Assembly (NCBI GenBank): GCA_009782875.1
Contig: WRIE01000012.1
Coordinates: 1-57,113, forward strand
DNA length: 57,113 nt
Source: Eubacteriaceae bacterium
GTDB lineage: Bacteria > Bacillota > Clostridia > Eubacteriales > Anaerofustaceae
Direction: 5' to 3'
Shown: piece by piece, positions 1-8,857 of the stretch
How the letters are laid out: each line of letters opens with the position of its first letter
How positions within the stretch are numbered: position 1 is the first letter of the stretch
Notes under the pieces: model-generated
What the model was told of the DNA's origin: nothing
The model's input: the letters and a program-made list of their open reading frames with translations, nothing else
The model's database searches: none
Made by a program: the position numbers and the translations under genes

Positions 1-42
1 TTCTTTTGTCAAGCCAATTAGCTCTTTGAGTGTTATTCCCAT
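1..42 (-). CDS. Possible 5' end of a minus-strand gene running off the left edge
   Basis: Reading leftward from an ATG whose first base is position 42, an open frame gives MGITLKELIGLTKE and leaves the window. An AGGT-containing purine stretch (GCAGGTAAAGTA) directly precedes the ATG and could be a ribosome binding site. Only 14 codons are visible, so no family can be assigned and the frame could be chance. It would be downstream of, and co-oriented with, the methyltransferase-like gene at 322-1476. Confidence 0.3.
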   Translation of the reverse strand, partial: MGITLKELIGLTKE

Positions 43-123
43 TACTTTACCTGCATTCAAATATTCTATCAATATTATCCCAGATTCATTGGCTCGAATC
101 AACAATCTTTCCGACTATCACCA

Positions 124-160
124 AAAGCTTTCTGCAGCCATCAGTGCTGTAGAAAGCTTT
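124..160. terminator. Strong hairpin downstream of the URO-D-fold gene
   Basis: AAAGCTTTCTGCAGC (124-138) pairs with GCTGTAGAAAGCTTT (146-160): a 15-bp stem with one G-U pair and a 7-nt loop. On the minus strand it ends in only a short T run, so it may be a terminator for the gene at 322-1476 or simply a structured spacer. The rest of 43-321 shows no gene I can support. Confidence 0.4.
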
Positions 161-321
161 GAATTTTGCAGTCTGGCGCCACCAAGTTTTTTTAGCTAAG
201 CCAAATGCGGCGCTGGTTTTTAATTGCCGGATTTGGTTTAGCTGCTTGTCTCAGCAGCCTTGAGAGCTTCGGGCTTTGCCGTTTTTAAGTCCAACAATTG
301 CGAATTATTAACTTGGCTTCC

Positions 322-1476
322 CTATTTCCTGCTGTAGCCATCCACAAAATTGTAAACATCAACTAAGTTTTGGTTTATGTCGCCTTTGCATACCCATGAC
401 TTGTTTGCTCCAAACACAAGCCCTCCGCCTGGCGCGCATTCGTCGATGACTCTTTTCGCATAGTCGATATTACGCTGCAGCGAATGGAGCCTTATGTTCT
501 GCATTTGTATCCCGCCAATCATTGGTTGGTAATGGCCAATCTTCTTGTTGAGGTCAAGAATGTCGTCATCATCCACCCAATTGTAAAGCGAATCTTTTGG
601 CACATCCAAAAAACTGTCGATGTGGGCTAGCCAATGGCCTTCAATGAAGATAAAGAGCTTGTTGCCTGTGTTGCCAAGGTTCGTTACCTGCTCTTTAAAA
701 TACGGCCAGAAAAACTCGTCATATTGCTTCGGGTTCAGGTAGCAGGGGATGTGGGCCATGTACGATGCAAAGAGGTCTTTCTCTTTGGTGTCCTTGAAAT
801 TTGTGGCGCGCAGCGTATAAATCGCGTCAAGAGCAGCCTTCACCTCTTTTGGGTACCTTCTAAGGTCTGCTAGCGTCCCCACAAAGCCGCGCAAACGGTC
901 GAAAACAACGTCGATGGGGGTGACAAAACGCGGCAGGACGTTCGTTGGATAAGAGTAGAACCCATACTCAGTGAAAATCTTCTTTTGAAGTTGGGTTAGA
1001 TGCCCTGTCGCCCTTTCAACGCTATCTTCAAGGATTGTTTTCATCCTCGCCTTCGCGCTTTCCTTGTCTTCAAACAAGACCGGGAATTTCCGGGGCAGCA
1101 AGGTCTCCTTTACAAATTTGTTAACGTCAGCTATCAGCAAAGGATACTCATCAGCCTTCATGGTAGACCTTTGCAAATGTTGCAAGGTGACCCCATCCGG
1201 GGCCAAGAAAGTTTCTGTCGTGTTGTCCAAAGCTGCATACGTTTTAGGTGCGCCGCCAATAGCGACAAGCCCGACATCTGCCGGGATGTTGTCAAACAAG
1301 AGCCTTAAGGCTTTCTCGGTTTTCCCAGGGTCAGACTGGATGTCGGCAAATGTCATTCCGGCATAATCCAGCATGGCGTTGCCCGCATAAATTGCTTTTG
1401 GGACATAGTCTGGCTCGATGTGGTTGATAGCTTTGAAAAAGTTCTCTTTCTGTAGAGCCTGTTTGTCTTCTGCCAT
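322..1476 (-). CDS. Uroporphyrinogen-decarboxylase-fold (MtaA/CmuA-like) methyltransferase family protein
   Basis: 384 residues, beginning behind a very good ribosome binding site (AAGGAGGAAG about 5 nt before the ATG). The protein has the length and pattern of the URO-D superfamily group used in anaerobes for corrinoid-dependent methyl transfer rather than haem synthesis. A middle EGHWLAHID segment and a C-terminal CAPGGGLVFGANKSW segment lie where these barrels place their metal- or substrate-binding residues. Known for the family: methyl transfer between a corrinoid protein and coenzyme M, tetrahydrofolate or similar acceptors. Inferred here: a cytoplasmic corrinoid-linked methyltransferase, consistent with the cobalamin-controlled cobT at 9 kb. 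No corrinoid protein is seen next to it, so the substrate is unknown. True haem-pathway HemE is less likely because haem genes are absent nearby. Confidence 0.75.
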   Translation of the reverse strand: MAEDKQALQKENFFKAINHIEPDYVPKAIYAGNAMLDYAGMTFADIQSDPGKTEKALRLLFDNIPADVGLVAIGGAPKTYAALDNTTETFLAPDGVTLQHLQRSTMKADEYPLLIADVNKFVKETLLPRKFPVLFEDKESAKARMKTILEDSVERATGHLTQLQKKIFTEYGFYSYPTNVLPRFVTPIDVVFDRLRGFVGTLADLRRYPKEVKAALDAIYTLRATNFKDTKEKDLFASYMAHIPCYLNPKQYDEFFWPYFKEQVTNLGNTGNKLFIFIEGHWLAHIDSFLDVPKDSLYNWVDDDDILDLNKKIGHYQPMIGGIQMQNIRLHSLQRNIDYAKRVIDECAPGGGLVFGANKSWVCKGDINQNLVDVYNFVDGYSRK

Positions 1477-1902
1477 TTCTTTCTTCCTCCTTGTTTCTCG
1501 GTGGTTTTACATTCGATTAACACAAGCGGGGCTGTATCATCTTAAGCCTTGCTAAGAGCCAATGAACTGTTTGTTTTATGCTGGAATAAAACTTGTGGCG
1601 ATACTTCCATTTACTGCTTGAAAGCCCGTTTGTTATATTTTAGACAAAAACAATGTCGAGATTATTGCCAAGCCAAACCTGTTTGGCTTATGTGCTAGAG
1701 CTTCCTTGCGTTCTTGGCGGGAGATATCCAAGTATGTAGGTTGTCCTGCCTGCTCCAGAGGCTCGTTTGTCCCCTTAAGCAGAATGGGATTTAGATTCTT
1801 TGCCTCGAAAAGGCGGCGACCTTTCCAATCGCAGGATTTGCGGGATAAATCAAGCCCATTGGATCTTGTCAAAGCGAAAGGATTCCTCTGTAACATGTCA
1901 TA
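1477..1902. other. Intergenic stretch without a supported gene
   Basis: No frame here has convincing protein-like composition together with a ribosome binding site. A 9-bp perfect inverted repeat, AAGCCAAAC-CT-GTTTGGCTT, lies at 1670-1689. It lacks a T run and may be an operator-like palindrome or a remnant. Confidence 0.5.
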
Positions 1903-2053
1903 TTGTACCATAGTTATTCTATCTTGTATAATCAAAACAATGCTCAGATTTCTATATGCTGGAGCACTTTCATAAACTCTTGAACCTCTTTGTCTAGCGG
2001 TCTGCGCGAGACACGCCAAAACTTCTACCCCCAGCAATCTGGGGATTTTTTTT
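1903..2053 (+). ncRNA. Candidate small RNA: promoter plus intrinsic terminator without an ORF
   Basis: A sigma-70-like promoter is visible: TTGTAC (1903-1908), 18-bp spacer, TATAAT (1927-1932). About 95 nt downstream is an intrinsic terminator, CCCCAG-CAAT-CTGGGG at 2029-2044 followed by A and eight T. The predicted transcript is roughly 110-115 nt and contains no plausible reading frame. I see no match to 6S, SRP, tmRNA or a known riboswitch. The RNA is inferred. The alternative is that the terminator merely shields the following transposase gene from readthrough. Confidence 0.4.
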
Positions 2054-2191
2054 GTGCAAAAGCCGGCATCGCACAAATACAGGAAGTTCAAAAAACAACA
2101 AATTAATCTAAAAACACTTGACTTTTTCGTATACCCTCCAATAATTTTTGAGATTCCATTATATTCCAAAAAGAAAAGGAGGGCATACGAA

Positions 2192-3643
2192 ATGCTCAAG
2201 GATTGGACACTAAACGCCGAGTACCGGCAAACACTCAACAACAGGGTCAACTCCCTCACTGGAGACGACCAAGCACGCTTCAACCTGAAATATGGAGAGC
2301 TGTACCAGCGGATGCTGCAGCTGGACCTCGACCCCGCCTATGAGGTGATGGCCCCGCTTTACTCAAACACCGGAAGGCCCGCCGAGCTCCAAATGGAGGC
2401 GCTGCGCAGCTACATAGCAATGCTGCTGCAAGGCGAGGCGTCAGTCACCAGCTGGGTCGAAGAGCTGCGCGCAGACCCATTGCTGGCGATGGCTTGCGGC
2501 TTGCAACCATGGTCCTCGCCTTCTGTCGGGTCTTTCTACGGGATTAGCGCCCGGCTTTGGGGCGGCGAGGCGCCCAAAGCCGGGGAGCTGCACAGCCCGG
2601 ACATCTTCAAAAAGCCGAAGGACAAGCCCAAAGACGGGGAAAAGCTCGTGCCAAAAGACACAGGGGCAAAGTGCGAGGCGCTTGCCAAAAGCTTGATGGA
2701 CGGGGCATTTGAGCCCGGCGGGGACCACTGGCTCCAGCTGCTGTTCTCCGCTTTGGCAGTCGGGCCCACAGCGGAGATGGGCATTGTGGATATGGGCAAG
2801 GCTATAGTTTGCGGGGACGGGACTGCAGTGCACACCACATCCTCCCCCAACGGCAAACGGGTGTGCGAACACAAAGGGACCGACGAGAAATGCGCCTGCC
2901 CGCGCCACTACACCGACCCGCTGGCCAGCTGGGGCTTCGACACAGACACCAAGCAGTTCTACTTTGGCTACAGCGCCTACAACCTCACTGTCCGCAACAA
3001 GGACTACGGCCTCGACATCCCAATCCTGCTTTCGCTGAACAAGGCGGAGCAGCATGACTCTGTGTCGCTGCTGGAGGCGTTTGGCAAGCTGGACCTGTAT
3101 TCGCCAAACATAAGCCTTTACGCCTTCGCCGGCGACAGCGCCCATGACAACATGGCTACATACAAGCTTCTTGCCAGCCGGCAAACGGCGCAAGCCATCG
3201 ACATCAACAAGCGGAGGGCCCACGGCGAGTTCAATGGGGACGGGAACCCTGTGTGCGAGGGCGGCTTCGAGATGGCTTATGACGGCTCCGGCCAGAAAAG
3301 CGGGCGGCTGAAATTCCGCTGCCCGCTTGTGATGGGCAAATGCGATAGCTGCGGCCTTTGGCCATGCACGAACTCCCGCTACGGGAAAGTCATCCATGTC
3401 CCCGCAACGGGCGATATCCGCAGATATCCAAAAATCAAGAGGGAGAGCGAAGAGTTCAAGTCCATTTACAAGGACAGGACCTCCACTGAGAGGGTGAACA
3501 ACCGCATCCTCAATGACTACAACCTGCATAGCTTGAAAATCCGCCACAAAGGGCGCTACGCTTTCTACCTGGCTCTTGCAGGCATTTGCGTCCATTTGGA
3601 CGCAAGGGTGAAAGCCAAGCGCAAACAAGAAGAAGCTGCATAA
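2192..3643 (+). CDS. DDE transposase (IS4/IS1182-like, family not firmly assigned)
   Basis: I place the start at ATG 2192, preceded by AAAAGGAGGG at 2174-2183, rather than at a longer open frame upstream; this gives 483 residues. The N-terminal part has the helical PLYSNTGRPAELQMEALRSY region typical of transposase DNA-binding/dimerisation domains. Candidate catalytic acidic residues lie in VCGDGTAVH, FAGDSAHDN and RTSTERVNNRI (D, D, E). The C-terminal NDYNLHSLKIRHKGRYAF segment is typical of DDE_Tnp_1-type enzymes. G+C is visibly higher than in flanking DNA, as expected for an acquired element. I could not identify clear terminal inverted repeats or a target duplication. The gene appears intact. 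Confidence 0.8.
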   Translation: MLKDWTLNAEYRQTLNNRVNSLTGDDQARFNLKYGELYQRMLQLDLDPAYEVMAPLYSNTGRPAELQMEALRSYIAMLLQGEASVTSWVEELRADPLLAMACGLQPWSSPSVGSFYGISARLWGGEAPKAGELHSPDIFKKPKDKPKDGEKLVPKDTGAKCEALAKSLMDGAFEPGGDHWLQLLFSALAVGPTAEMGIVDMGKAIVCGDGTAVHTTSSPNGKRVCEHKGTDEKCACPRHYTDPLASWGFDTDTKQFYFGYSAYNLTVRNKDYGLDIPILLSLNKAEQHDSVSLLEAFGKLDLYSPNISLYAFAGDSAHDNMATYKLLASRQTAQAIDINKRRAHGEFNGDGNPVCEGGFEMAYDGSGQKSGRLKFRCPLVMGKCDSCGLWPCTNSRYGKVIHVPATGDIRRYPKIKRESEEFKSIYKDRTSTERVNNRILNDYNLHSLKIRHKGRYAFYLALAGICVHLDARVKAKRKQEEAA

Positions 3644-3675
3644 GCAGCAAGCAATAACAATATTTGGTAATAGAT

Positions 3676-3693
3676 ACCCTTAGCAATAAGGGT
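3676..3693 (+). terminator. Hairpin after the transposase gene
   Basis: ACCCTTA-GCAA-TAAGGGT forms a 7-bp stem with a tetraloop about 30 nt after the stop codon and is followed by TGTTT. It may be a weak terminator or part of the element's right end. Confidence 0.4.
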
Positions 3694-4140
3694 TGTTTGC
3701 TATGCCTAAATACATAGTAGCGCAATATCTGCCAGGCAATCAAGCAAGCCGCCGCTGTTTTTTTGTATTTAGTTATTTAGTTTCCGAGAGTGCTCTGCTG
3801 CATCATCGCCAAGCTAACACACCGCATATTTTCGATATGCACTGTCATGGTTGAAGTTTCTTGCATGCAGCTGTAGGAAACCGGCCGGCTGCGCAAAGTG
3901 TCTGTAAAAAAAGGCTTATATCCGATGTCTTGAAAATGTTAGGAGCAGAGCGGCAAAACAGCTATTGACAGCGAAGCGGCAATGGACAGCTGTAAAATGC
4001 CAAAAAATATACAGCCTCATAATTGGCTATATTAATTCAATATGAATATAACTAACGAAAAATAGGGAATAGAGAATTGCATTCATAAAATACAAGATCA
4101 ACCGAAAAAACTGCTTTTATTTTGTCAAGATTTGCGAGTT
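3694..4140. other. Intergenic region, no gene seen
   Basis: About 450 bases without a supportable frame on either strand. The right half is A+T rich. No clear terminator for lepB was found here. Confidence 0.5.
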
Positions 4141-4662
4141 TTAAAAAAAACCGAATGGAGAGAAACGCAAAGAGACCTTGCCTAGAAATTCTTCCTCAAA
4201 AATAAAACCAATCATTGGGCTCCTTGAATCCAAGCTGTCTGGCCTGTTGTCGCCCATTACAAAATACATGCCTTCTGGTATCGTGGTTAGAGGGTAGTCA
4301 GAGTATTGCATCCTGCTATCTAGATATGGCTCGTCTAAGACATCCCCATTGATATATACAACATTGCCGGCTATCTGTATGGTCTCCCCAGGCAAACCAA
4401 TAACCCGCTTGACATATTTGCTGGTCGGGTCGATTTTGACAATAGCAATATCTCCCCTTTTGGGTCTGCCAACAATATAGTTTATTTTGAGCATAATAAG
4501 CCGCTCCCCTTCTTTAAGGGTCGGATACATGCTCCTTTGTTGCACATAAACTGTCTCAAAGATAAAAAAATGCAGCACTAGCCCAAAAATAACAGCTGTA
4601 AACAGAGCTTTTATCCATTCGCGGATTTCTTTGCCAAGTTCTTCTTTTGTCATTTTGCCCAT
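4141..4662 (-). CDS. lepB: Signal peptidase I
   Basis: 173 residues, the short Gram-positive form of the S26 family. A single N-terminal membrane segment (about residues 17-36, ALFTAVIFGLVLHFFIF) anchors the enzyme with its catalytic part outside. The nucleophile is Ser44 in QQRSMYPTL. The general base is Lys85 in KYVKRVIGLPGE. Box E GDNRPDSLDSR (from about residue 137) is complete. The enzyme cleaves signal peptides of secreted proteins after translocation. It stands alone, with the divergent rph operon upstream. The ribosome binding site is weak, and a second in-frame ATG three codons in cannot be excluded. Confidence 0.95.
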   Translation of the reverse strand: MGKMTKEELGKEIREWIKALFTAVIFGLVLHFFIFETVYVQQRSMYPTLKEGERLIMLKINYIVGRPKRGDIAIVKIDPTSKYVKRVIGLPGETIQIAGNVVYINGDVLDEPYLDSRMQYSDYPLTTIPEGMYFVMGDNRPDSLDSRSPMIGFIFEEEFLGKVSLRFSPFGFF

Positions 4663-4981
4663 TACTCATTGTAATTCATTTGGTTTTGCCATGCAATACA
4701 CAGAGCGTGAAAAGGCATTTTACACAACCCAAAATAATGGGAGGAATTTTCGTTTCTCTTTTATCAGGCTATTAGCTGCGATATACTAATGGTTGCCGAC
4801 AATAATTTTTTTGTTGAATACACAAAATGGATTTGTTTTAATTCATAAATATTAAAAACAGCGCAGTTATTTTTCGTAGCAAAACTGCCATAATCAAAGT
4901 TAATAAAGCAAAACGTCCTTAAAAACATGGCACTATTAAATAAAAGAGCAGTGCTTTATTGTTAAGAAAAAACAAATATAA
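4663..4981. other. Divergent intergenic region between lepB and rph
   Basis: A+T-rich spacer that must hold promoters for both genes. An imperfect inverted repeat, GCAGTT...AACTGC, lies around 4863-4888, just before a CATAAT sequence. I could not define a convincing -35/-10 pair. Confidence 0.4.
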
Positions 4982-5728
4982 GTGAAACGAGGCTTGGATT
5001 TGGAAAGGGCAAATGGAAGGAAAGAAAACCAGTTAAGAGACATTACAATCAGTGTGGATGTCCTAAAAAACCCCCACGGCAGCGCTCTCATCAGATGGGG
5101 AGACAACATAGTTTTATGCACTGCTTTTGTTGAAGAGAGCGTCCCGCCTTTTCAGAAAGGCAGCGGATCAGGCTGGATAACAGCAGAATATAGCATGTTG
5201 CCTGCTTCAAACAATACTAGGAGAATGCGCGACATCTCCAAGCTGCGCCTTGATGGCCGCTCAAGCGAGATCCAAAGGCTGATTGGGCGCTCCCTTCGAA
5301 GCATTGCCGACTTGGAGCTGCTTGGAGAAAGGTCAATCTGGGTCGACTGCGATGTCCTACAGGCAGACGGAGGCACACGGTGCGCAAGCATAACAGGGGG
5401 GGTTGTCGCTGTTTACTCAGCTATGCAAAAGCTCTTGGAAAAAAAGGTGATCGAAGAGAACCCGATACGATCCTTTGCTGCCGCAGTCAGCGTTGGGGTA
5501 GGAGAAGACAGCAGCTTGCTTGTTGACTTGGATTACTTGGAGGACAGCGCTGCCCTTGTCGATATGAATCTTGTCATGGACGAGGACTTTGGCACGATAG
5601 AAATCCAAGGCACAGGAGAGAAGCGCCCAATAACACCAGTTGAAATGGCAGCCATGGTGGAACTAGCAAAAAACGCCATTGCAAATCTTATCGAAATCCA
5701 AAAAAGGTCATTGGGTATTGGGCTATGA
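4982..5728 (+). CDS. rph: Ribonuclease PH
   Basis: About 248 residues, matching the family length of ~240-250. The start is probably GTG 4982 (or TTG 4994/5000). Homology begins at ERANGRKENQLRDITI, equivalent to the usual RxDGRxxxQLRP start. Diagnostic features are GWITAEYSMLPASNNTRR, the arginine-rich SSEIQRLIGRSLRS segment, and the phosphate-binding region around QADGGTRCASITGG. It is a phosphorolytic 3'-5' exoribonuclease that trims tRNA 3' ends. Its stop codon overlaps the rdgB start by four bases (ATGA), so the two are translationally coupled, an arrangement common in Firmicutes. Confidence 0.95.
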   Translation: MKRGLDLERANGRKENQLRDITISVDVLKNPHGSALIRWGDNIVLCTAFVEESVPPFQKGSGSGWITAEYSMLPASNNTRRMRDISKLRLDGRSSEIQRLIGRSLRSIADLELLGERSIWVDCDVLQADGGTRCASITGGVVAVYSAMQKLLEKKVIEENPIRSFAAAVSVGVGEDSSLLVDLDYLEDSAALVDMNLVMDEDFGTIEIQGTGEKRPITPVEMAAMVELAKNAIANLIEIQKRSLGIGL

Positions 5729-6336
5729 TAAGGATAATAATGGCGAGCGCCAACAAAAACAAGATAGTCGAGGCAAGCGCAATACTCGGCTGGGCTCTTG
5801 AGAGCCTTGCTGATATCGGCTACTCCGACGAGATTATTGAAGACGGGCAGACATTTGCAGACAACGCCCTGATTAAAGCCCGCACAGTGCACAAAACTAC
5901 AGGCTTTTGTGCAATTGCAGACGACTCTGGCATATGCGTCGACTATCTAGGGGGCGAACCTGGAGTCTATTCTGCCCGCTTTGCTGGCATCCATGGGGAT
6001 GATGATGCCAACAACAAGCTGCTCTTGTCAAAACTCGAAAATGTTGTGGGGGATGGGCGCAAAGCCAGTTATGTATGCGCTGCCGCCTGTGTGTTTCCAG
6101 ACGGAGAAGAGTTTGTGGCTCTAGGCGAGCTAAAAGGGCATCTGTTGGATGGTCCTATGGGGGAGGGGGGGTTTGGATATGACCCGCTATTTGTGCCACA
6201 GGGATGCACAGAATCCTTTGGCCAAATGGATCAAGAAAAGAAGAACCAAATTAGCCACAGAATGCTGGCTTTCACCCAGCTCAAAGAATTAATGGATATC
6301 TATTTTAAAGGCCAAGGCGCAAAATGGCTACAATAA
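5725..6336 (+). CDS. rdgB: Non-canonical purine NTP pyrophosphatase (RdgB/HAM1)
   Basis: 203 residues. The N-terminal MASANKNKIVEA motif is the nucleotide-binding SxNxxK signature of ITPases. FCAIADDSGICVDYLGGEPG carries the catalytic acidic pair. The C-terminal GFGYDPLF and SHRMLAF motifs are also typical. It hydrolyses dITP, ITP and XTP to monophosphates to keep deaminated purines out of DNA. It overlaps rph by 4 bp upstream and holA by 13 bp downstream, so it is part of a tightly packed housekeeping operon. Confidence 0.95.
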   Translation: MIRIIMASANKNKIVEASAILGWALESLADIGYSDEIIEDGQTFADNALIKARTVHKTTGFCAIADDSGICVDYLGGEPGVYSARFAGIHGDDDANNKLLLSKLENVVGDGRKASYVCAAACVFPDGEEFVALGELKGHLLDGPMGEGGFGYDPLFVPQGCTESFGQMDQEKKNQISHRMLAFTQLKELMDIYFKGQGAKWLQ

Positions 6337-7364
6337 AAGGAAATAAGCTTGCGGCGCTTGCTGCAAAAGGACCTTGCCCGAATTGCCTCTTGTTCATATG
6401 CGATGACAGGTTTTTGGCAGACAGCTATTTCCAAAAATTTGCAGATATAATTTTAACTCAAGACAGGGAGCTGTCATATTCCATTTTTGAGATTAAAACA
6501 ACCAGCGCAGATGTTTTAGCCAACGCTCTGCTTTCAATGGCTTTTGTACCCGGGCTTCGACTAGTGAAAATGGTTGGGGATTCACTGCCCAAGGACGGGG
6601 ATATGTCGAAGTTTTTATCGGGCTACTTGCAAAACCCCAACCCGGAATCCATACTTGCCATTATGGTTGACAATGTAGACAAGCGCACATCGCTCTACAG
6701 GCTCTTTTCTAAACATGGTTTGGTGGTTGAGGTGGACAGGCTAGCAAAGGCGGAAGTTCGCAGGCAGATTGCTTCAAGCTTTAAAAAGGACGGCTTTGCA
6801 ATTGACAGCGATGCCCTTGGCTTTCTTATAGAGAATATTGGGTATAACAATAGGGACGCTAAAGTTGACTTTGGCATATTCAAAGGTGAAGTGGCTAAAC
6901 TCAAGTGGCACAACCCCTCTCAAAAGAGGATTACACTGGCAGCCGCAAGAAACACCATAACATCCAGCTCTTATAACAACCTGCTGGAATACTCGTCTTA
7001 TGTGGCGGCTGCTGATGTGTCGAATGCTATAGCGAGTTTGTGCTCATGTTTTGAAGATAACCAACCGCCTCTCAAGTTATTGTCAGAGCTTGCCCGGACT
7101 ATGCGCAACATTGCCATTTGCCAAAGCGCTTACTACCAAGGCAAAAGCGCCCAAGACATTGCCAGGGATTACTCCTTGCACCCCTTTGTGGTGCAAAAGT
7201 CAATAGAAGCAAAAAACCGCTACAGCGTTGCCGATGCCGCCAATGCGCTAAAAGCCGTTTTAAATGTGGACGCGGCAATCAAAAGCGGCCAAATTGACGA
7301 TAAAACAGCCCTTGAGGCTTTGACTGTCGATTTGGCTGCAAAGGTGTTTGTATTTGCGTCTTAA
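6324..7364 (+). CDS. holA: DNA polymerase III, delta subunit
   Basis: 346 residues, usual for HolA. The gene starts inside the 3' end of rdgB. Visible features are an N-terminal Rossmann-like P-loop-derived domain without a functional Walker A, as is normal for delta (PCPNCLLFICDDRFLADSYF), the Q/N-P-N-P region LQNPNPESILAIMVDNVDKRTSLYRLF, and the C-terminal helical collar ending in KAVLNVDAAIKSGQIDDKTALE, where delta proteins carry the D-x-x-I/L-K-x-G motif. It opens the sliding clamp as part of the clamp loader. The sequence is diverged but the motif order fits well. Confidence 0.88.
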   Translation: MATIKGNKLAALAAKGPCPNCLLFICDDRFLADSYFQKFADIILTQDRELSYSIFEIKTTSADVLANALLSMAFVPGLRLVKMVGDSLPKDGDMSKFLSGYLQNPNPESILAIMVDNVDKRTSLYRLFSKHGLVVEVDRLAKAEVRRQIASSFKKDGFAIDSDALGFLIENIGYNNRDAKVDFGIFKGEVAKLKWHNPSQKRITLAAARNTITSSSYNNLLEYSSYVAAADVSNAIASLCSCFEDNQPPLKLLSELARTMRNIAICQSAYYQGKSAQDIARDYSLHPFVVQKSIEAKNRYSVADAANALKAVLNVDAAIKSGQIDDKTALEALTVDLAAKVFVFAS

Positions 7365-7382
7365 AGAAAGGCATATAATAAA

Positions 7383-7958
7383 GTGGAAGATGACATGAGG
7401 ATTACATTTGATACAGAACGGTTGACGTTGGTGACAGCGAGATTGTCAATGGCGCGGGCTGCCGCAGAGTTTTATATTCGCAATGAAGAGCATTTGCGGG
7501 AATGGGAAGACGCCAAGCCTGACATGTTTTACTCGGAAGCTTACCAGAGACAAATGTTGAAGATAGAAATCAAGCGGCTAAAGCAAGGCGCCGGGATAGA
7601 TTTTTGGATATACAAGAAAGGCATGAGGGACATAGTTGGCAAAGTGTCAGTATTTGGGATTGTCAGCGGCAACTATTCGCTGTGCGTTTTAGGGTACAAG
7701 CTTGACTACGAAGCTGTAGGCAAAGGATACATGACAGAGGCTATAAAGGGTGTTGAGCGCTATCTGTTTGATGAATTGAACATCATGCGCATAGAGGTCA
7801 ACATCATGCCAAAAAACAGCCGCTCCCTCTCAGTGGTTGAGCGGTTGGGATATAGGCTAGAATGCTTCATTCCTAGTTATATCCGCATAAATGGGGCGTG
7901 GGAAGACCACTTTCGTTTCGTAAAGACTAATGACAGCTGGAGGTTGAACGAGTATTGA
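7383..7958 (+). CDS. GNAT acetyltransferase, RimJ/RimL-like
   Basis: 191 residues from GTG 7383, or 187 from ATG 7395, which has GGAAG five bases upstream; I cannot decide between them. The family is shown by the opening TERLTLVTARLS, the GYKLDYEAVGKGYMTEAIKGV acetyl-CoA pyrophosphate loop region, and the C-terminal NSRSLSVVERLGYRLEC segment typical of ribosomal-protein N-acetyltransferase-type GNATs. The predicted role is acetylation of an amino group using acetyl-CoA; the acceptor is unknown. The gene lies 18 bp after holA and its stop overlaps the next start, suggesting co-transcription. Confidence 0.85.
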   Translation: MEDDMRITFDTERLTLVTARLSMARAAAEFYIRNEEHLREWEDAKPDMFYSEAYQRQMLKIEIKRLKQGAGIDFWIYKKGMRDIVGKVSVFGIVSGNYSLCVLGYKLDYEAVGKGYMTEAIKGVERYLFDELNIMRIEVNIMPKNSRSLSVVERLGYRLECFIPSYIRINGAWEDHFRFVKTNDSWRLNEY

Positions 7959-8803
7959 TAAAAGTTTCATACCACAACCATACTTCATTCTCTGACGGGA
8001 AAAACACTCCGGCACAAATGTTGGAAACGGCTATCCAAGAGCAATTTACCCACTTTGCATTTACTGACCATATCCATGTCAAAGAAGGCGTTGACTGGAC
8101 AATGGATACTTCCGATTATGAAGCTTACATCGCTCAAATCAACAGCCTAAAAAGCATGGCGCCAAGCCTCAAGGTGTTTGCTGGCATCGAGGTAGACTGG
8201 TATTTAGGCAGGCAGACAGGATCTTGGTCCAAATATGAATCGTTGCAGCCCCACTTGGATTTTGTGGTGGGCAGTGTCCACGCCATTGAGGAAAACGGGA
8301 TGCTGTTCTTCGTTGACGGCTCATATGAAGAGCTTCTTGAAGGGTTAGAGAAAGCTTTTAACGGGGATGTAAAAAAAATGGCTACACGCTATTTTGAAAC
8401 CTACAATGAAATGCTGGAAGGATTGTCGCCGAATTTGGCTGCCCACCCGGATCTGTTGCGCCTGTATACCCAGGGCAAGCTTATAACGACTGGCGAAGAT
8501 TGGTATATGGATCTGCTGTTGGAAACAGCCCGGCTTATGGGCAAGCTCGGGATCACGACTGAAGTGAATATGGGTGGCGATTACCGCAAGAAAAACGGCA
8601 TTGTCTATCCTCAAGACCAATTTTTGGCAATATTAAAAGAAAACAATGTCAAAGTGACCGTCGGGCTTGATTCCCATAGCGCAGAAATGGTGGGAGCTTA
8701 TTACGATGATTCCTTAGCTGTGCTCTCAAGGGCAGGTTTTGGTGAATTAGCTTACTTCGAGGATAGCCAGTGGAAAAAAAGCCCGATAAACATTCCAAAA
8801 TAA
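7955..8803 (+). CDS. PHP-domain phosphatase, histidinol-phosphatase-like (HisJ/HisK family)
   Basis: 282 residues starting at TTG 7955, overlapping the GNAT stop by four bases (TTGA), with GGAGG at 7939-7943. Metal-binding PHP motifs are present: YHNHTSFSDG at the N-terminus, TDHIHVKEG, GIEVDWY, VGSVHAIEE, AAHPDLLR and a C-terminal GLDSHSAEMVG. These are the ligands of the trinuclear metal centre of HisJ-type phosphatases. No other histidine genes are nearby, so the substrate may be histidinol phosphate or another phosphoester. It is probably the last gene of the rph operon, because a strong promoter begins right after it. Confidence 0.85.
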   Translation: MIKVSYHNHTSFSDGKNTPAQMLETAIQEQFTHFAFTDHIHVKEGVDWTMDTSDYEAYIAQINSLKSMAPSLKVFAGIEVDWYLGRQTGSWSKYESLQPHLDFVVGSVHAIEENGMLFFVDGSYEELLEGLEKAFNGDVKKMATRYFETYNEMLEGLSPNLAAHPDLLRLYTQGKLITTGEDWYMDLLLETARLMGKLGITTEVNMGGDYRKKNGIVYPQDQFLAILKENNVKVTVGLDSHSAEMVGAYYDDSLAVLSRAGFGELAYFEDSQWKKSPINIPK

Positions 8804-8811
8804 ACGCAAAC

Positions 8812-8841
8812 TTGACAAAAGGCTTTCAGAACGTGTATAAT
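8812..8841 (+). promoter_or_regulatory. Consensus promoter for the riboswitch-cobT transcript
   Basis: TTGACA at 8812-8817, an 18-bp spacer and TATAAT at 8836-8841. Predicted start is around 8848, just before the cobalamin riboswitch. Confidence 0.85.
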
Positions 8842-8857
8842 TCCAAAAAAACAAGTT

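Noticed and set aside
1633..2283. 216-codon minus-strand frame upstream of the transposase
   Set aside because: No family resemblance and no start context, and it overlaps a plus-strand promoter, terminator and the transposase start.
2441..3628. 395-codon open frame on the minus strand
   Set aside because: It lies entirely antisense to the intact DDE transposase gene, has low-complexity Val/Ala/Gly-rich translation and no ribosome binding site. It is a shadow of the high-G+C transposase.
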